The notes: a model not told the origin generated them from the letters alone. A DNA stretch of 64,000 bases from Pyrenochaeta sp. MPI-SDFR-AT-0127 (GCA_020747015.1 JAGTJM010000009.1:496001-560000), one strand, 5' to 3'. Positions 1 through 10,808 are shown, counted from the first letter of the stretch. Made by a program: numbers and translations.

Positions 1-1092
1 TCGGAAGCAAATGTTCATTCTGCTACGTGCAGACTTGTCTGGAACAACTCGATAGATAGCTGGATACTTCTCGAGCGTATCGTAGATCAGCCGGGCTTTC
101 TCATTCGAGATCTCTTCCTGCCCACCAATACGCTTGGCACCGTAGGAGTTTACAAGTCCTGACATGACTTGCCCGGCTACCCAGACATCAAAAATCGGCA
201 AAGTATTATACAGCGACGAATTTTTCGCAATGGTCGGGTAGTCAAGGACGACAGGGCCAACAGACAGGTTGAGCGCCCTCAGCAGATCTGGTGCAGCCGG
301 TGTCGAATGTGGCGGAAGAAGTGACTTCCGCAATATTACTATAGCGATGCCGGTATTACCGATGTTCTTCTGCGCACCTCCGAAAATGACCGCATACTTT
401 CGCACATCAACTTTCCGGGATATGAAATTGGATGACATGTCGGCACAGACCAGTGGGGCATCCTCACCCTCGAGACTCTGGGGGAATGAAGGGAATTCGA
501 CACCATCCACAGTTTCATTGTCACAGAAGTACACCAATGCAGGATTTGACGAGCGAGGCGTAAGGGCCCACTGATCCTCGGAAGGAATCTTGCCAAACTT
601 GCCGTCGTTGGCTTTCCGTGAGTCAACCGCTACGTTGACGTGTTTGGCTCCCACCAGGCGTGCTGCCTCTTGGGATGCCTTTAGTGACCAAGAGCCGGTG
701 ACGAGATAGTCGAGCTTGAGCTCTTCATCCACGACCTTCTTCAATCTCTTGAGGACCTCGTCCTTGTCATCACCCACCTCTTCAGCGATCTGGGCGCGCT
801 TCTTTTCTACCCATATCGAGACGAGGTTGTATACAGTCGCACTAAACTCGCCGGTACCGCCGCTCTGGAGGAACAAAATGTCGTAGTCGTCAGGAATATC
901 GAGCAGGGTGGTCAGTGCCTGCTTCGCGTCGGCGAGAATCTCGTTGGCTTCTGGCGAGCGATGAGAAATTTCACAGAGCCCAATACCCTTGTCTTTGTAG
1001 TTCAAAAGTACCTGAGAGGCTTTCTCGAGGACCGTGGTGGGCAGCGGTGCGGGGCCAGCACCGAAGTAGTTGACGTCAGAGCGATTCACCAT
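1..1092 (-). CDS. SER1: Phosphoserine aminotransferase, 3' end outside window
   Basis: Pyridoxal-phosphate enzyme that converts 3-phosphohydroxypyruvate plus glutamate to phosphoserine in cytosolic serine biosynthesis. The frame is open without introns from an ATG at 1092 to the window edge and gives 364 residues; family members are about 390-430, so only the C-terminus is missing. Visible signatures are the N-terminal NYFGAGPAPLP substrate loop, the EISHRSPEA segment, the QSGGTGEFSA phosphate-binding turn and the PLP-lysine motif GGAQKNIG (Lys about 242). It is transcribed divergently from the homoaconitase gene across about 440 bp, so the two amino-acid biosynthesis genes may share control elements (inference). 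Class-V aminotransferases share the fold, but the FGAGPAPLP start and GGAQKN motif are specific enough for a firm call. Confidence 0.95.
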   Translation of the reverse strand, partial: MVNRSDVNYFGAGPAPLPTTVLEKASQVLLNYKDKGIGLCEISHRSPEANEILADAKQALTTLLDIPDDYDILFLQSGGTGEFSATVYNLVSIWVEKKRAQIAEEVGDDKDEVLKRLKKVVDEELKLDYLVTGSWSLKASQEAARLVGAKHVNVAVDSRKANDGKFGKIPSEDQWALTPRSSNPALVYFCDNETVDGVEFPSFPQSLEGEDAPLVCADMSSNFISRKVDVRKYAVIFGGAQKNIGNTGIAIVILRKSLLPPHSTPAAPDLLRALNLSVGPVVLDYPTIAKNSSLYNTLPIFDVWVAGQVMSGLVNSYGAKRIGGQEEISNEKARLIYDTLEKYPAIYRVVPDKSARSRMNICFR

Positions 1093-1536
1093 AGTGACGA
1101 CAAACGTATATAATTTAGTGTGGATGTAGGATTGCTTGTCTAGAGTCTTTGAGAGAGAGGTACGAAGAGGGGTGAATATTGTAGCATGGAAATTTCCCTA
1201 AGCGTCGCGTCATACGGATGACTCCAATACCAACGGTCTTTCATGAATTCACGCGTCCGATCTCGGATTAGCTTGTGACTGGAGCGAGCGACCCAAAATA
1301 TGCACTCAGGATTAATATATCCAAGAGAGATTGAACCTGTTCCTGGCAGCTCCCCGCGTGGGCTTGGGAATGCATTAGGTGAAACGATTGAGCGCATACA
1401 TTGAAAGCCAATCAGAACGCAGTTAACCCGCTGACACCGTCCGAAGTCGGTGTGGACGAAGTTTGGCTTGGCACCGTCAAATTTCTGGGGAAGGCGTCAC
1501 ATTATCAATACCACATTGAAAAACAACCTATAAGCA
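1093..1536. promoter_or_regulatory. Divergent intergenic promoter between SER1 and LYS4
   Basis: 444 bp between two oppositely directed start codons. It contains TGACTCC at 1219-1225, six of seven matches to the TGASTCA box of the cross-pathway/general amino-acid control factor (Gcn4/CPC1). No gene-sized open frame is convincing here. A shared amino-acid-control promoter is inferred from the two flanking genes. Confidence 0.45.
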
Positions 1537-4099
1537 ATGGCAATGTCACTGCGTGCAGCGCGGCTGCTAGGTCGCAGGCAAGCTGTAGTATGTTATTCAC
1601 ATTGCAAATCATGTCATATTCTAATGATTTATACAGCTTCGATCGAGCCTTTCTCTTCGCGTCGCACCCCAACTCCCTCGTGCAAACATTGCCCCACGCA
1701 CCTTTGTCACGACCACAGTCCGACGCGACACACAAGATATCTTCCATTCTCTTAAAGAGGGCCCCGCAGCAAATTTCCTGTCCGCCCTTCAGGAGACGCC
1801 TAAGACCCCTCAAACGCTCACAGAGAAGATTGTGCAGCGGCATGCTGTTGGCATTGCCGAGGGCAAAATTCTCCGATCTGGCGATTATGTGACTTTGCAA
1901 CCGCATAAATGTATGACGCACGATAATTCATGGCCTGTGGCCCTCAAGTTCATGGGCATTGGTGCCACCAAGATCAGCGATCCCAAGCAGATTGTCATGA
2001 CCCTCGACCACGATGTGCAAAACAAGACTGAGAAGAATTTGAAAAAGTACAGCCAGATTGAGCAATTTGCTCAGAAACAGGACGTCGTATTTTATCCTGC
2101 TGGCAGAGGCATTGGACATCAGATCATGGTGGAAGAAGGCTACGCATGGCCAGGAACACTCGCCGTGGCCTCTGACAGCCACTCCAACATGTATGGCGGC
2201 ATCGGATGTCTGGGTACGCCCGTGGTTCGAACTGATGCCGCGAGTATCTGGGCAACGGGCAAGACTTGGTGGCAGATTCCACCGGTTGCCAAAGTCACCC
2301 TCAATGGGAAGATGCCGCCGGGTGTGACCGGTAAAGACGTCATTGTAGCTCTTGCTGGCCTCTTCAATAAAGATGAAGTCCTCAACCACGCCATTGAGTT
2401 TACCGGAACCGATGAGACCCTAGGCAGCATACCTGTCGACGATCGGCTCACAATTGCGAACATGACAACAGAGTGGGGTGCCCTTACTGGTCTTTTCCCA
2501 ATTGACTCTGTCCTCCACGGCTGGCTTCGGGCGAGAGCTACACTGGCAGCCATGGGCGAAGGGGACGCTAAGGATCACCACCAGAAGCAGTTCATTCACG
2601 AACGTATTGATCAGCTCTTCTCCGCCACTGGTATCGTTGGGCAACAGCTGGGCCATATTTTCAAGCCTGCATTGGCGGCCGACAAGGGAGCCGTCTACGC
2701 GAAGGAGCTCTTCCTAGACTTGTCCACATTGTCACCATACGTTTCTGGCCCCAACTCAGTCAAAGTTGCCACTCCCTTGGCTGAGCTACAAGATCAGAAC
2801 ATCCCAATCAACAAAGCATACCTCGTATCATGCACCAATTCTCGAGCGTCTGACCTCGCAGCCGCGGCGAATGTCTTCAAAGATGCAGCTGTATTGAACG
2901 GCGGTAAAATCCCGAAAATCCCGGAACACGTTAACTTTTACATTGCCGCCGCTTCCATTCCGGAACAGAGAGCTGCAGAAGAGGCAGGTGACTGGCAGGC
3001 TCTTTTGGAAGCTGGTGCGCAACCACTGCCTTCCGGATGTGGCCCATGCATTGGACTCGGCACGGGACTTCTGGAACCGGGTGAGGTGGGAATCAGCGCG
3101 AGCAACCGCAACTTTAAAGGTCGTATGGGGTCCCCTGATGCTAAGGCATATCTCGCGAGCCCGGAAGTGGTAGCGGCGAGTGCTTTGTCCGGCAAAATTT
3201 CAGGTCCTGGGTGGTACCATGCTCCAGAGGGCTACGAGGGTGTCCGTCGAGGCGAGGGCGATGGCATTCCTGCAGAGCAGCGCATGATGACTATCGAAGA
3301 CATGCTTGAGAAAGCAATCCAGGACGCTGAGGCTGCTATTGGCACCTTTGACACCGCCACACCTGAGACTCAGACTGTCAATCCGCCTGCGGCGCCAGGC
3401 TCAGAAGTGGAGACTTTGACAGAGATCCTCCCTGGATTTCCTGAGAAGATTAGTGGCGAAATCGTCTTCTGTGATGCCGACAACATCAACACTGATGGTA
3501 TCTACCCTGGCAAGTACACCTACCAGGATGATGTAACTCGCGAGAAGATGGCAGAAGTTTGTATGGAGAACTACGATCCCAGTTTTGGTCAAACCGCAAA
3601 GGCAGGCGATGTTCTTGTATCAGGATTCAACTTCGGATGTGGCAGCAGTCGTGAGCAAGCAGCTACCGCCATCTTGGCTAAGGGTATTCCACTCGTGGTA
3701 GCCGGTAGCTTCGGCAACATCTTCAGCAGAAATAGCATCAACAACGCTCTTATGGGTGTGGAGGTGCCCAAACTAGCCAACCGCCTCCGCGAAGTGTTTT
3801 CCTCGAACAACGCAACGACTTCGCAGCAAGCTGTCAAAGAGCCTTCAAACAACAGTGAATCGCTAGATTCGCCACCACCGGCAGCTACGACCCAGCCCGC
3901 TCAAGCCAAACAATTGACTCGCCGAACTGGATGGACTCTTGAATGGGATGTCCGCAGGAGTACAGTGTCTGTCCAGGAAGGACCTAGTGGCTCAAAGTGG
4001 AGCGTGAAGGTCGGTGAACTCCCACCCAATGTCCAGGAAATCATTGCTCTCGGCGGTTTGGAGAACTGGGTGAAGAAGGAGATTGGAAGTACTTCGTGA
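1537..4099 (+). CDS. LYS4: Homoaconitase, mitochondrial (lysine biosynthesis)
   Basis: 4Fe-4S hydro-lyase of the fungal alpha-aminoadipate lysine pathway, interconverting homocitrate, homoaconitate and homoisocitrate in the mitochondrial matrix. Two exons: 1537-1587 and 1637-4099, with a 49-nt intron (GTATGT...ATACAG) that keeps frame, for 837 residues. The start is the ATG at 1537, because it opens an Arg-rich, acid-free targeting peptide ([15 protein letters not shown]). Cluster cysteines are visible as SCTNSR (Cys 416) and GCGPC (Cys 485, 488). The swivel domain carries GCGSSREQA. The C-terminal extension after the swivel (low-complexity linker, then [10 protein letters not shown] to the end) is typical of filamentous-fungal LysF proteins and explains the length over yeast Lys4 (about 690). 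Aconitase is excluded by overall similarity and this tail. Confidence 0.95.
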
Positions 4100-5596
4100 G
4101 CGTCACTTCTGGCGTCTCGCATTCCTGTACGATTTGTGTATACCCGATTAAAAACATGTGCATGGTCGGCGTTTAATACTTCAAGTTCCAAAAGTAGACC
4201 AGAGGGATCTACGGTCCAATTGATCAAATTTTGAAATTTCCTACTTGATGGCGAATCTGCTCATTGCCTCTAACTTTGTCAAAGGTAATCTACAGGTTCA
4301 CCCCTAATCTATTACTTCAGCTTACACTAATGCCAAGTATGAGCCTGATATATCCTTCCATTCCTGTTCTGGAAAACGCCAGTCTTGTCTTCCAGGGTTT
4401 CCTTCAGACTCGGCAACACGTCCTTGCCTGTAACATCTTTGCCCTCAGTCATCATTTTGAGACATTCAGATCAATCAATCAGCATTTGCAGACTCCATAT
4501 CAATTAGCGCCAACCTCAGCAGAACCGACGGTTAGGTCGAGAAAATTAGTTCTCAGCTTAGTCTCCATTTTAAACCCAGCCTTGCGTTTTGCCTCAGAGA
4601 GATCTCCTGTTCCACACACCTGGTTACCGTTTAACAGTTCCACCTGTTTGGGTTTGGCACAGGGGTGGCGCACAGGCCAGCGGAATGATCAATCCGGTTG
4701 AGCTTAGGCACAACCCCACACCTTCGCTATGCTTTCCGCCTGCTACCTACTGGCCAAAGAAGCCCCAAACCTTTCTGTTGGTGAGATTTACAACCTTATT
4801 GGCCTTCGTTGTGAAACTTAGCACGTCATGTGGCGGCTGTGGTGACATTCTGTCTGAGCAGTATAGCCTCGTTGCACATTTGGTGTCCATTATGATATTG
4901 CATCAGCGAAAGAAAGCAGACCCGAAACGACTATCATACAATGGATTTCGCGATCTCGTTGATTACTCCCTCATTGTTGGCCTTTCTTTTGTTATCGTTG
5001 TTGCTGTTGGTTTCTTACTCTTAGTACGAGCTGCATGAAGTATTTCATGTTGTACGGCTGAAAGTCCTCAGGACAAGTTAAACGTTCCCCAACTTCGGCG
5101 ACAACCGTCCGACAATGCATGTCTGTGCCTTTGGCCAATGTTTCAATCTACTAATCTTCCCCACCCTTTCGCAGTGGACATGCCCGGTAAGGTTGAAAGC
5201 ACATACACTCTGCAAGCCATCGCCTCTTCGGCCAACGGTATCAATCTATCCACAATTAATCTACAATGCGGCCCGGACTAACGTCCTATTCGAGCCGCGT
5301 CGATCTGCAACTCATAGGAGTCTTCTCCAGCATGTGGGAAGGGAGTCAACCAGGCGCTTTTACGGGCTGTACTCTGTATGCGTGCGCACCGGTCAGGGCA
5401 TCCTGCGCCGTGAACTGCATTTTGTCGCTCAGAACACGCAATCAAGTTTTAACCTTTGAAGACCTGCACATTTAAACCCTTCTTCACTTTCACTCTCTTC
5501 CACACTCACATTAACTCAAAACTTTGGCGTTACAGCCTTGCGCAATAAACGCGTCCTAACAATTTATACTTGGGCCAGAACAAGTCATAGAAGGAC
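4100..5596. other. Intergenic, 1.5 kb
   Basis: No recognisable gene. Apart from one weak small frame at 4685-5038 (listed separately), the open frames overlap in several phases, mostly lack ATG starts and resemble nothing known. The right end presumably holds the promoter of the first G-alpha-like copy. Confidence 0.5.
4685..5038 (+). CDS. Possible small tail-anchored membrane protein (hypothetical)
   Basis: An ATG-started frame of 117 codons. The only clear feature is one strongly hydrophobic C-terminal segment (YSLIVGLSFVIVVAVGFLLL) followed by three or four residues, the layout of a tail-anchored membrane protein. It is preceded by a basic stretch (HQRKKADPKR). There is no similarity I recognise and no splice support, and the first half looks like ordinary intergenic translation. 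It may be chance. Confidence 0.2.
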   Translation: MINPVELRHNPTPSLCFPPATYWPKKPQTFLLVRFTTLLAFVVKLSTSCGGCGDILSEQYSLVAHLVSIMILHQRKKADPKRLSYNGFRDLVDYSLIVGLSFVIVVAVGFLLLVRAA

Positions 5597-6450
5597 ATGG
5601 CAGAGATTCTGGGCATTATTAGCTCGGTAGGAGCCATTGCCAATATCATTGAAGCAACAAGTAAAGTCATCGTAACAGCCAACGACATACACGCACGATG
5701 GAATGATATCGACCTCACCCTTCTCAGCTTCACGGCACAGCTAACAGCTTTCCGAGCTGCATTGAGAAGAGTTCAAGAGTGGATGGACAACGAGGCCCAG
5801 GAGCAGCATCACCAACTCGTCATGGACCTAGAGAGCACACTATCATGTTGCGCAGCACTGATTGCAAGGATTGAGACGCTGTTCTCTGACTGGCTTGTGT
5901 CGGATGTCCGACCATCATCTGCGGCTAGCCGCTGGAAATTCGTTCTTAAAAACAAGGGCATGGATAGTGTACTGAAGTTGGTTGAGCGACAAACAAACAC
6001 TCTGACGCTCCTTCTCACTGCATGCAATTGGTAAGTGCAGAATTGACTGCCTACATTTCATCGTGCTGACTATGCAGCAAAACCATCTCCGAACAACAAG
6101 GCCTGCTTGAGAAACCTAAGACACGTAGCGCTCTCCAACGCGCAAGAGCAGACTCCCTCTCCTTATTTGTTCATCGCGACACTGAATCTCTCCGGAGTCA
6201 AGTCACCGACAACTTATCGAAGATGTCACTCGTTTTCGACTTCGATCCTGAAATTTTCTCGTCCAGTCCATATCATCGCGTATTTCGAGGGTCTCTCAAG
6301 CACTTTCTTCGACAGCAGCAACCACAACAGCAGGAACAAAGCTTGCAAGAGAAGAGGTCTAAGGTTGACGACCGAAACGTTATTGTACTGGAGAAAGTGC
6401 GAGACAAATTCTTCCATAGACCAAGTCAAGTAGCCTATCCAATATCATAG
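5597..6450 (+). CDS. Truncated STAND-N/G-alpha-like paralogue, copy A
   Basis: First of three related genes in the window. Exons 5597-6030 and 6078-6450 (47-nt intron, GTAAGT...TATGCAG; the codon split as TG|C is conserved in all three copies) give 268 residues. Residues 1-145 form the alpha-helical N-terminal domain resembling those at the front of fungal STAND/NLR-type proteins (MAEILGIISSVGAIANIIEA..., LTLLSFTAQLTAFRAALRR..., ERQTNTLTLLLTACN). A linker follows (FDFDPEIFSSSPYHRVFRGS), where the full-length copies enter the G-alpha-like domain. Here the P-loop is unrecognisable (NVIVLEKVRDKFF in place of the GxxxxGK segment) and the frame ends at TAG 6448-6450. Either a truncated pseudogene or a functional N-domain-only product; both exons are open and the splice sites intact. 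It lies about 350 bp upstream of copy B in the same direction. Confidence 0.6.
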
Positions 6451-6798
6451 CCATGGCGGCAGTTTCAGAGGTGGCTGAAGGTCTCAACGTTCCTAGTGAA
6501 AGTAACACAAACTAGCTCAATGTGAGGTACAACGATGTAACAGACCCGACAGTTTATTTGGGTGCCTTAAATCCTTCGCAAGGCTGAGTAGGAGATTCGC
6601 TTTGCGTGGCTGAAGCAATCCAATTAGTCTGCGCCTCCACCATGTCAGCGCCCCCAACAGTACACATATGTATCTTGCTCCTGTTGCACATCTTATGCCT
6701 TCAGGCCAATTTAAACAGCTCAGCTTGTCGCGTACCACTCAATAATTTCCGCCTCCGAAGTCATCAACAAGCATTTATCATACTGAAAACAAATTGAC
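6451..6798. other. Spacer between tandem copies A and B
   Basis: 348 bp. I could not find remnants of the missing G-alpha-like part of copy A here, so the downstream half was lost or decayed beyond recognition. It presumably holds the promoter of copy B. Confidence 0.4.
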
Positions 6799-8700
6799 AT
6801 GGCAGAAGCTCTCGCTATCCTCGGCTGCGCTGGGGCTATTTTCAACGTTGTAGATGGTATCAGTAAAATTATGAATATTATTACCGATCTTAGGGCTAGG
6901 TGGGAAGACGCCGATCTTACTCTCCTAAGTTTGGCCTCCCAACTCACAGCATTACGAGCCGCCTCGACGAAGATTCAAGATTGGATCAGCCACGACCTTC
7001 AAGACGCACACCATCAGCTTGTCATGGATCTGGAAGTTTCACTCAGTTGCTGCAGAGTGCTTGTTAGCAAAGTCGAAAACTTTTTTTGCGATCTCTCTTG
7101 CCTGGTAGAGAAACCACTTGACTTTCGCAACAAGTTCAAAGTGGTGTTCGGCAGCGCAGGCCCGGAAAGTGTGCAGAAGTTGATCGAGCGACAAACAAGT
7201 GCATTGACGCTACTGCTGACAGCATGCAATTGGTAAGTGAACTAGGTGCATGATATTCTGTTCCAATCTGAGAGAAATCTTCCAGCAAAACATTATCCGA
7301 CCAACAGCGACATCTAGAGACGCACAAAAGCCGCAAGGTACTTAATCGCGCTAAAGAAGATTCGGTTTCCTTGTGCGTTCAGCGGGACAATGCATCTTTC
7401 ACCAGTAAACTGACAGATAATCTGTCAAAAATCTCACATGTTTTTGACTTCGACTCTCACGTCTTCTCGACGAAGGTTTATGAACGGGCATTTCGAGGCT
7501 CTGTTAAGAATGTTCTGAGACAGCAACAATTGAATGCGAATCCTTCAGCTGGCCTGTTACATTATTCAAACGTTTATCTTATCGGAGAAGACGAAATCGG
7601 CAAGGACTTGTTGGTCAACGCCATCAATGCGAGATATCCACAAAAGTACACAGACAATGATTGGGTGCTGTATCGATCGCAGATGCAGAGGCTTTGTTTG
7701 GATCTCATGTGCACTATCATAAAACGAGGAACTCCAGATTGGGACATGGACTATGTAACCGTCTTACTAGCCTATTCTCTTGGGCCTCACGATGAACGGC
7801 CAACATATACAGCTGCCCTAGATGCTTGCGCAAAGATGTGGTGGAGCGCGTTGCGAATAACACATGAGCCAGATCCAGACCCTCAAGGATACCTCAGAGA
7901 AATGGTCGAGTTTCATGCTATGGTCTTCCATATCGATATCATACCTGCCGGAGGGCTGAACATATACTGTGCCAATTCCAAAGCAAGATTGTAAGTCCAA
8001 TTAACTACTCATACTACAGTCCAACACTTACCATGGTACAAGCTTTGCAGATCAAATGGATCGCGTCTTGCCTCTGCGCCTCGTGGAGCCACGATTTGCC
8101 CCACCGCTTCCTGCAGACCACCTCAGAGCAAGAGCCGCATTGCACCCGCAACGCATCTATAATTTCCAATTTCAAATAGCTGATGTCGATTTATCTTTGA
8201 CAGGCACATCAGCATCGGATGATACAAAATGGCCTGCTTTCCAAAACTTACAAAATGCACTAGCAGTAGCATTTGTTTTCGACCTCCAAGACTACGGCAG
8301 TAGTGTTTCCGAACCCTTCTCTGAGCTCTCAGCGCGGATAGAGTCAACCTTGACGGTTATGAATAGCCTGAACAATCGAGGAGCTCCCAGTGAAATGACA
8401 TTTGTCGCTCTCTACAGCAACTTCAAAAAATTCAGCGATCAACTAGCCCAGACGCCCTTTCTTCTTAAAAATGGACATTCCACATGCGACAGCACTATAG
8501 CACTTGCAGAAATTGAGTCATATTTTCGCGATACCGTCATACTACCGTACAAATCTTGTGTCATGGACAAAAATGGGATTTCGAAGTCAAACGGTCTACT
8601 TGACATACTGCGAAACATTGGAATTCAACGAAACGCCTTGCCAATCGTCACTGAAGCCGAGAACGACAGCGATTATGATACGCTATACGCAGATCCTTGA
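6799..8700 (+). CDS. STAND-type N-terminal domain fused to degenerate G-alpha-like domain, copy B
   Basis: Exons 6799-7232, 7286-7990 and 8043-8700 give 598 residues. Residues 1-145 are the helical N-terminal domain shared with copies A and C. From about 190 the order follows heterotrimeric G-protein alpha subunits: FDSHVFSTKVYERAFRGS, a P-loop-like GEDEIGKD at 245-252, an alpha-helical insert, FFADQMDRV (compare the G-alpha YYL..LDRI segment), LPADHLRAR at the switch I position, VAFVFDLQDY, and YSNFKKF (506-510) where NKKD is expected. Key GTPase residues are changed: Asp replaces the P-loop Ser/Thr, the DVGGQ switch II is absent, and NKxD is altered. Nucleotide binding is therefore doubtful. 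Intron 2 must use an AAG acceptor at 8041-8042 to keep frame; the stronger CAG at 8050 would cause an early stop. Function unknown; a signalling or recognition role is inference. Confidence 0.7.
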
Positions 8701-9770
8701 AGTTCAGAGTGACTTCCACCAGTGAGGTGTGGTGACCAAGTACCAAGGCCATTCATTGCATTGAAGTCCTCTGAAGAAGTCTCGCCAGATCAGTCTACGC
8801 GGCTAGATATATTTTTAAAGTCATTTGACAAGACAGCCTCTCAACTCACTGCACATCGGCTTAGCACACTACATTCATCCATGGATGTCGCCATCCTCCA
8901 TCCGCAACTTAATACTCTGGATGTCTGCGTATCAAACATAAGCGCCAGGGCTGTGAATACAGTATAGTCAGTCAAAGAGGTTGTGCTGGAAAACATAACT
9001 GTTGTAGTAGTGAGCGCAAGGCAGACCAGCATGTACCTTGAAAAACATGGATAGATTTATAGGTACGGTAGGGACCTTGTGAGAAGATCAACATGAACCT
9101 AGCCAGTATTCATGGTCGCCGCAAAAGATCGTAGGAATCTATTCCAGTCTACATGAAACCAGCGGGCAGCAGACTGGGCACACCTCCATTCTAACATTCC
9201 TATAAGTTAGACTATTGAATTCAAAGGATCTAGAGATTACTAGTTGCCCTTGCATTTTACTGGTCAAGAGGAGCATTTTATTTAGTGTATTAGGGAATAC
9301 TGTTTACACAACGCTGGCATGCTGACTGAACTCTTGGTTTGATCGAATTTATAATAGCGAAATGCAACATCCTGAACATCTGTCGTGATTAAGCAAAATT
9401 TCGTGTTGAAAAGGTGCCATTTCAATTTTGAAGCTCTATTGGGCAGATACCCGCGTGATGTTCTTTTTACCGTGGGTCGCCACTTACGGTCCGAAGCACC
9501 AACGAAGACAATAGGTTAAACGTCTACCGTTGAATTGTTTGTCGGAAAAATGATCAAGGTCTATTTAAATTTGCCACAATTAGCAATATCGCGTATACAG
9601 TTCCGTCGTTTCCATATCTGGAAGGCGATTAAACGCGGTATACCGAAGCGGGCAAAACGGCTAAGACGAAGCTTTGGCCACGCCGTCATATCAAGCTTCT
9701 CAGAGCCTTGGGGAGGCCGTAATGTCTACACCTCTCTTCCTCAGAAGTAATACTGCTGCTCTGAGTCAAC
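8701..9770. other. Intergenic, 1.07 kb
   Basis: Contains only short frames (for example 8722-8967) without recognisable similarity or a splice link to copy B. The left part is the 3' flank of copy B and the right end the promoter of the CYC2-like gene. Nothing else seen. Confidence 0.5.
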
Positions 9771-10808
9771 ATGTCCTGGCTCAAACGGCGAGCGGCCCCA
9801 TTGATCGTCCTCGGGACTTCTGCCCTCGGCGGCGCCGTATATCGCTTCGCGAGGCCGACAGACGCGTCTGAGGCATCGCTCAACCCGCATACGTTTACGC
9901 CATATACCCTCGTAGATAAACAGTCCGTATCTTCCACAAGCGCGATTTTTACACTGCGCAATCGCGATGGTCCGTCGGAATCAGAGAGCGTCAAGGAGGT
10001 ATGGAAGCGTAGCGTGTGGAGCGTGCAGATTAAGCAGCCGCAACTGCAAATTGCGCGCGCATATACACCATTACCGCCTCTATTGAGCGGGAAAAGGAAG
10101 GGAGTTGACGCGCCACGGGATATAAGGTTGCTGATACGACAAGAAGAGGGCGGGGAGGTATCGACGTATTTGCATCGGTTACCAGAAGAAGCAACCATTG
10201 AGCTGCGGGGGCCCCATACAGAAATCGAATTACCCCATGATATCAAAGAGGTTATATTTCTAGCGGGAGGGACGGGCATTGCGCCTGCTATGCAGGTTGC
10301 ACAAGCATTGGCAAGGAGAACAGGAAGTGCAATGCACATACTTTGGGCCAACCGGCGGCGCGAAGAGTGCGTGGGCGGCATCAGCGATGACCGAGAGCAT
10401 GATACAGTTATGCAAAGCCGAGTAGGGTGGTGGAAGAGCTTGTTTGGCTTCGGCGATTCCGCTTTGCAAGAAGAAGTTGTAGACACATCCAGCGATCAAA
10501 ACAAAGGCATCATTGTCAGAGAATTGGACGCGCTCAAGGAGCGAAGCAAAGCCGCCACAAAAGGCATGAAGGTGCAATACTACGTTGACGAGGAGAGGAC
10601 ATTCATAGAACCTGAAAACATCACGAAACGCATGAACCGATGGCGAGAGGAGACGGGCTCGAAGTTGATCATAGTGTCAGGGCCGGACGGCTTCATCGAG
10701 CACTGGGCTGGCAAGAAACTTTGGGCTGATGGAAGGGAGATACAGGGCCCACTTGGTGGGCAACTGGGTATGATGAACCTAGGTGAATGGAAGGTGTTGA
10801 AGCTGTAA
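9771..10808 (+). CDS. CYC2: CYC2-like FAD/NAD(P)H oxidoreductase, mitochondrial
   Basis: Single exon, 345 residues. The N-terminus is basic (MSWLKRR) and followed by a short hydrophobic segment (APLIVLGTSALGGAVY), suggesting anchoring in the mitochondrial inner membrane. The fold is that of cytochrome b5 reductase/ferredoxin-NADP reductase: the flavin motif RAYTPLPP (about residue 100), the pyridine-nucleotide motif GGTGIAPA (about 166) and VSGPDGF near the C-terminus. Size and layout match yeast Cyc2, which assists haem attachment to cytochrome c. A generic cytochrome b5 reductase is the alternative, but the single N-terminal anchor and the long insert between the nucleotide motifs favour Cyc2. 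Its ATG lies about 1 kb beyond copy B. Confidence 0.7.
   Translation: MSWLKRRAAPLIVLGTSALGGAVYRFARPTDASEASLNPHTFTPYTLVDKQSVSSTSAIFTLRNRDGPSESESVKEVWKRSVWSVQIKQPQLQIARAYTPLPPLLSGKRKGVDAPRDIRLLIRQEEGGEVSTYLHRLPEEATIELRGPHTEIELPHDIKEVIFLAGGTGIAPAMQVAQALARRTGSAMHILWANRRREECVGGISDDREHDTVMQSRVGWWKSLFGFGDSALQEEVVDTSSDQNKGIIVRELDALKERSKAATKGMKVQYYVDEERTFIEPENITKRMNRWREETGSKLIIVSGPDGFIEHWAGKKLWADGREIQGPLGGQLGMMNLGEWKVLKL

Noticed and set aside
8722..8967. Extra 3' exon of G-alpha-like copy B
   Set aside because: Copy B has its own stop at 8700, at a position comparable to the end of copy C, and no donor links to this frame.
9686..10486. 266-codon frame antisense to the CYC2-like gene
   Set aside because: Mirror of a clearly coding sense frame with FAD and NAD motifs; no family similarity.
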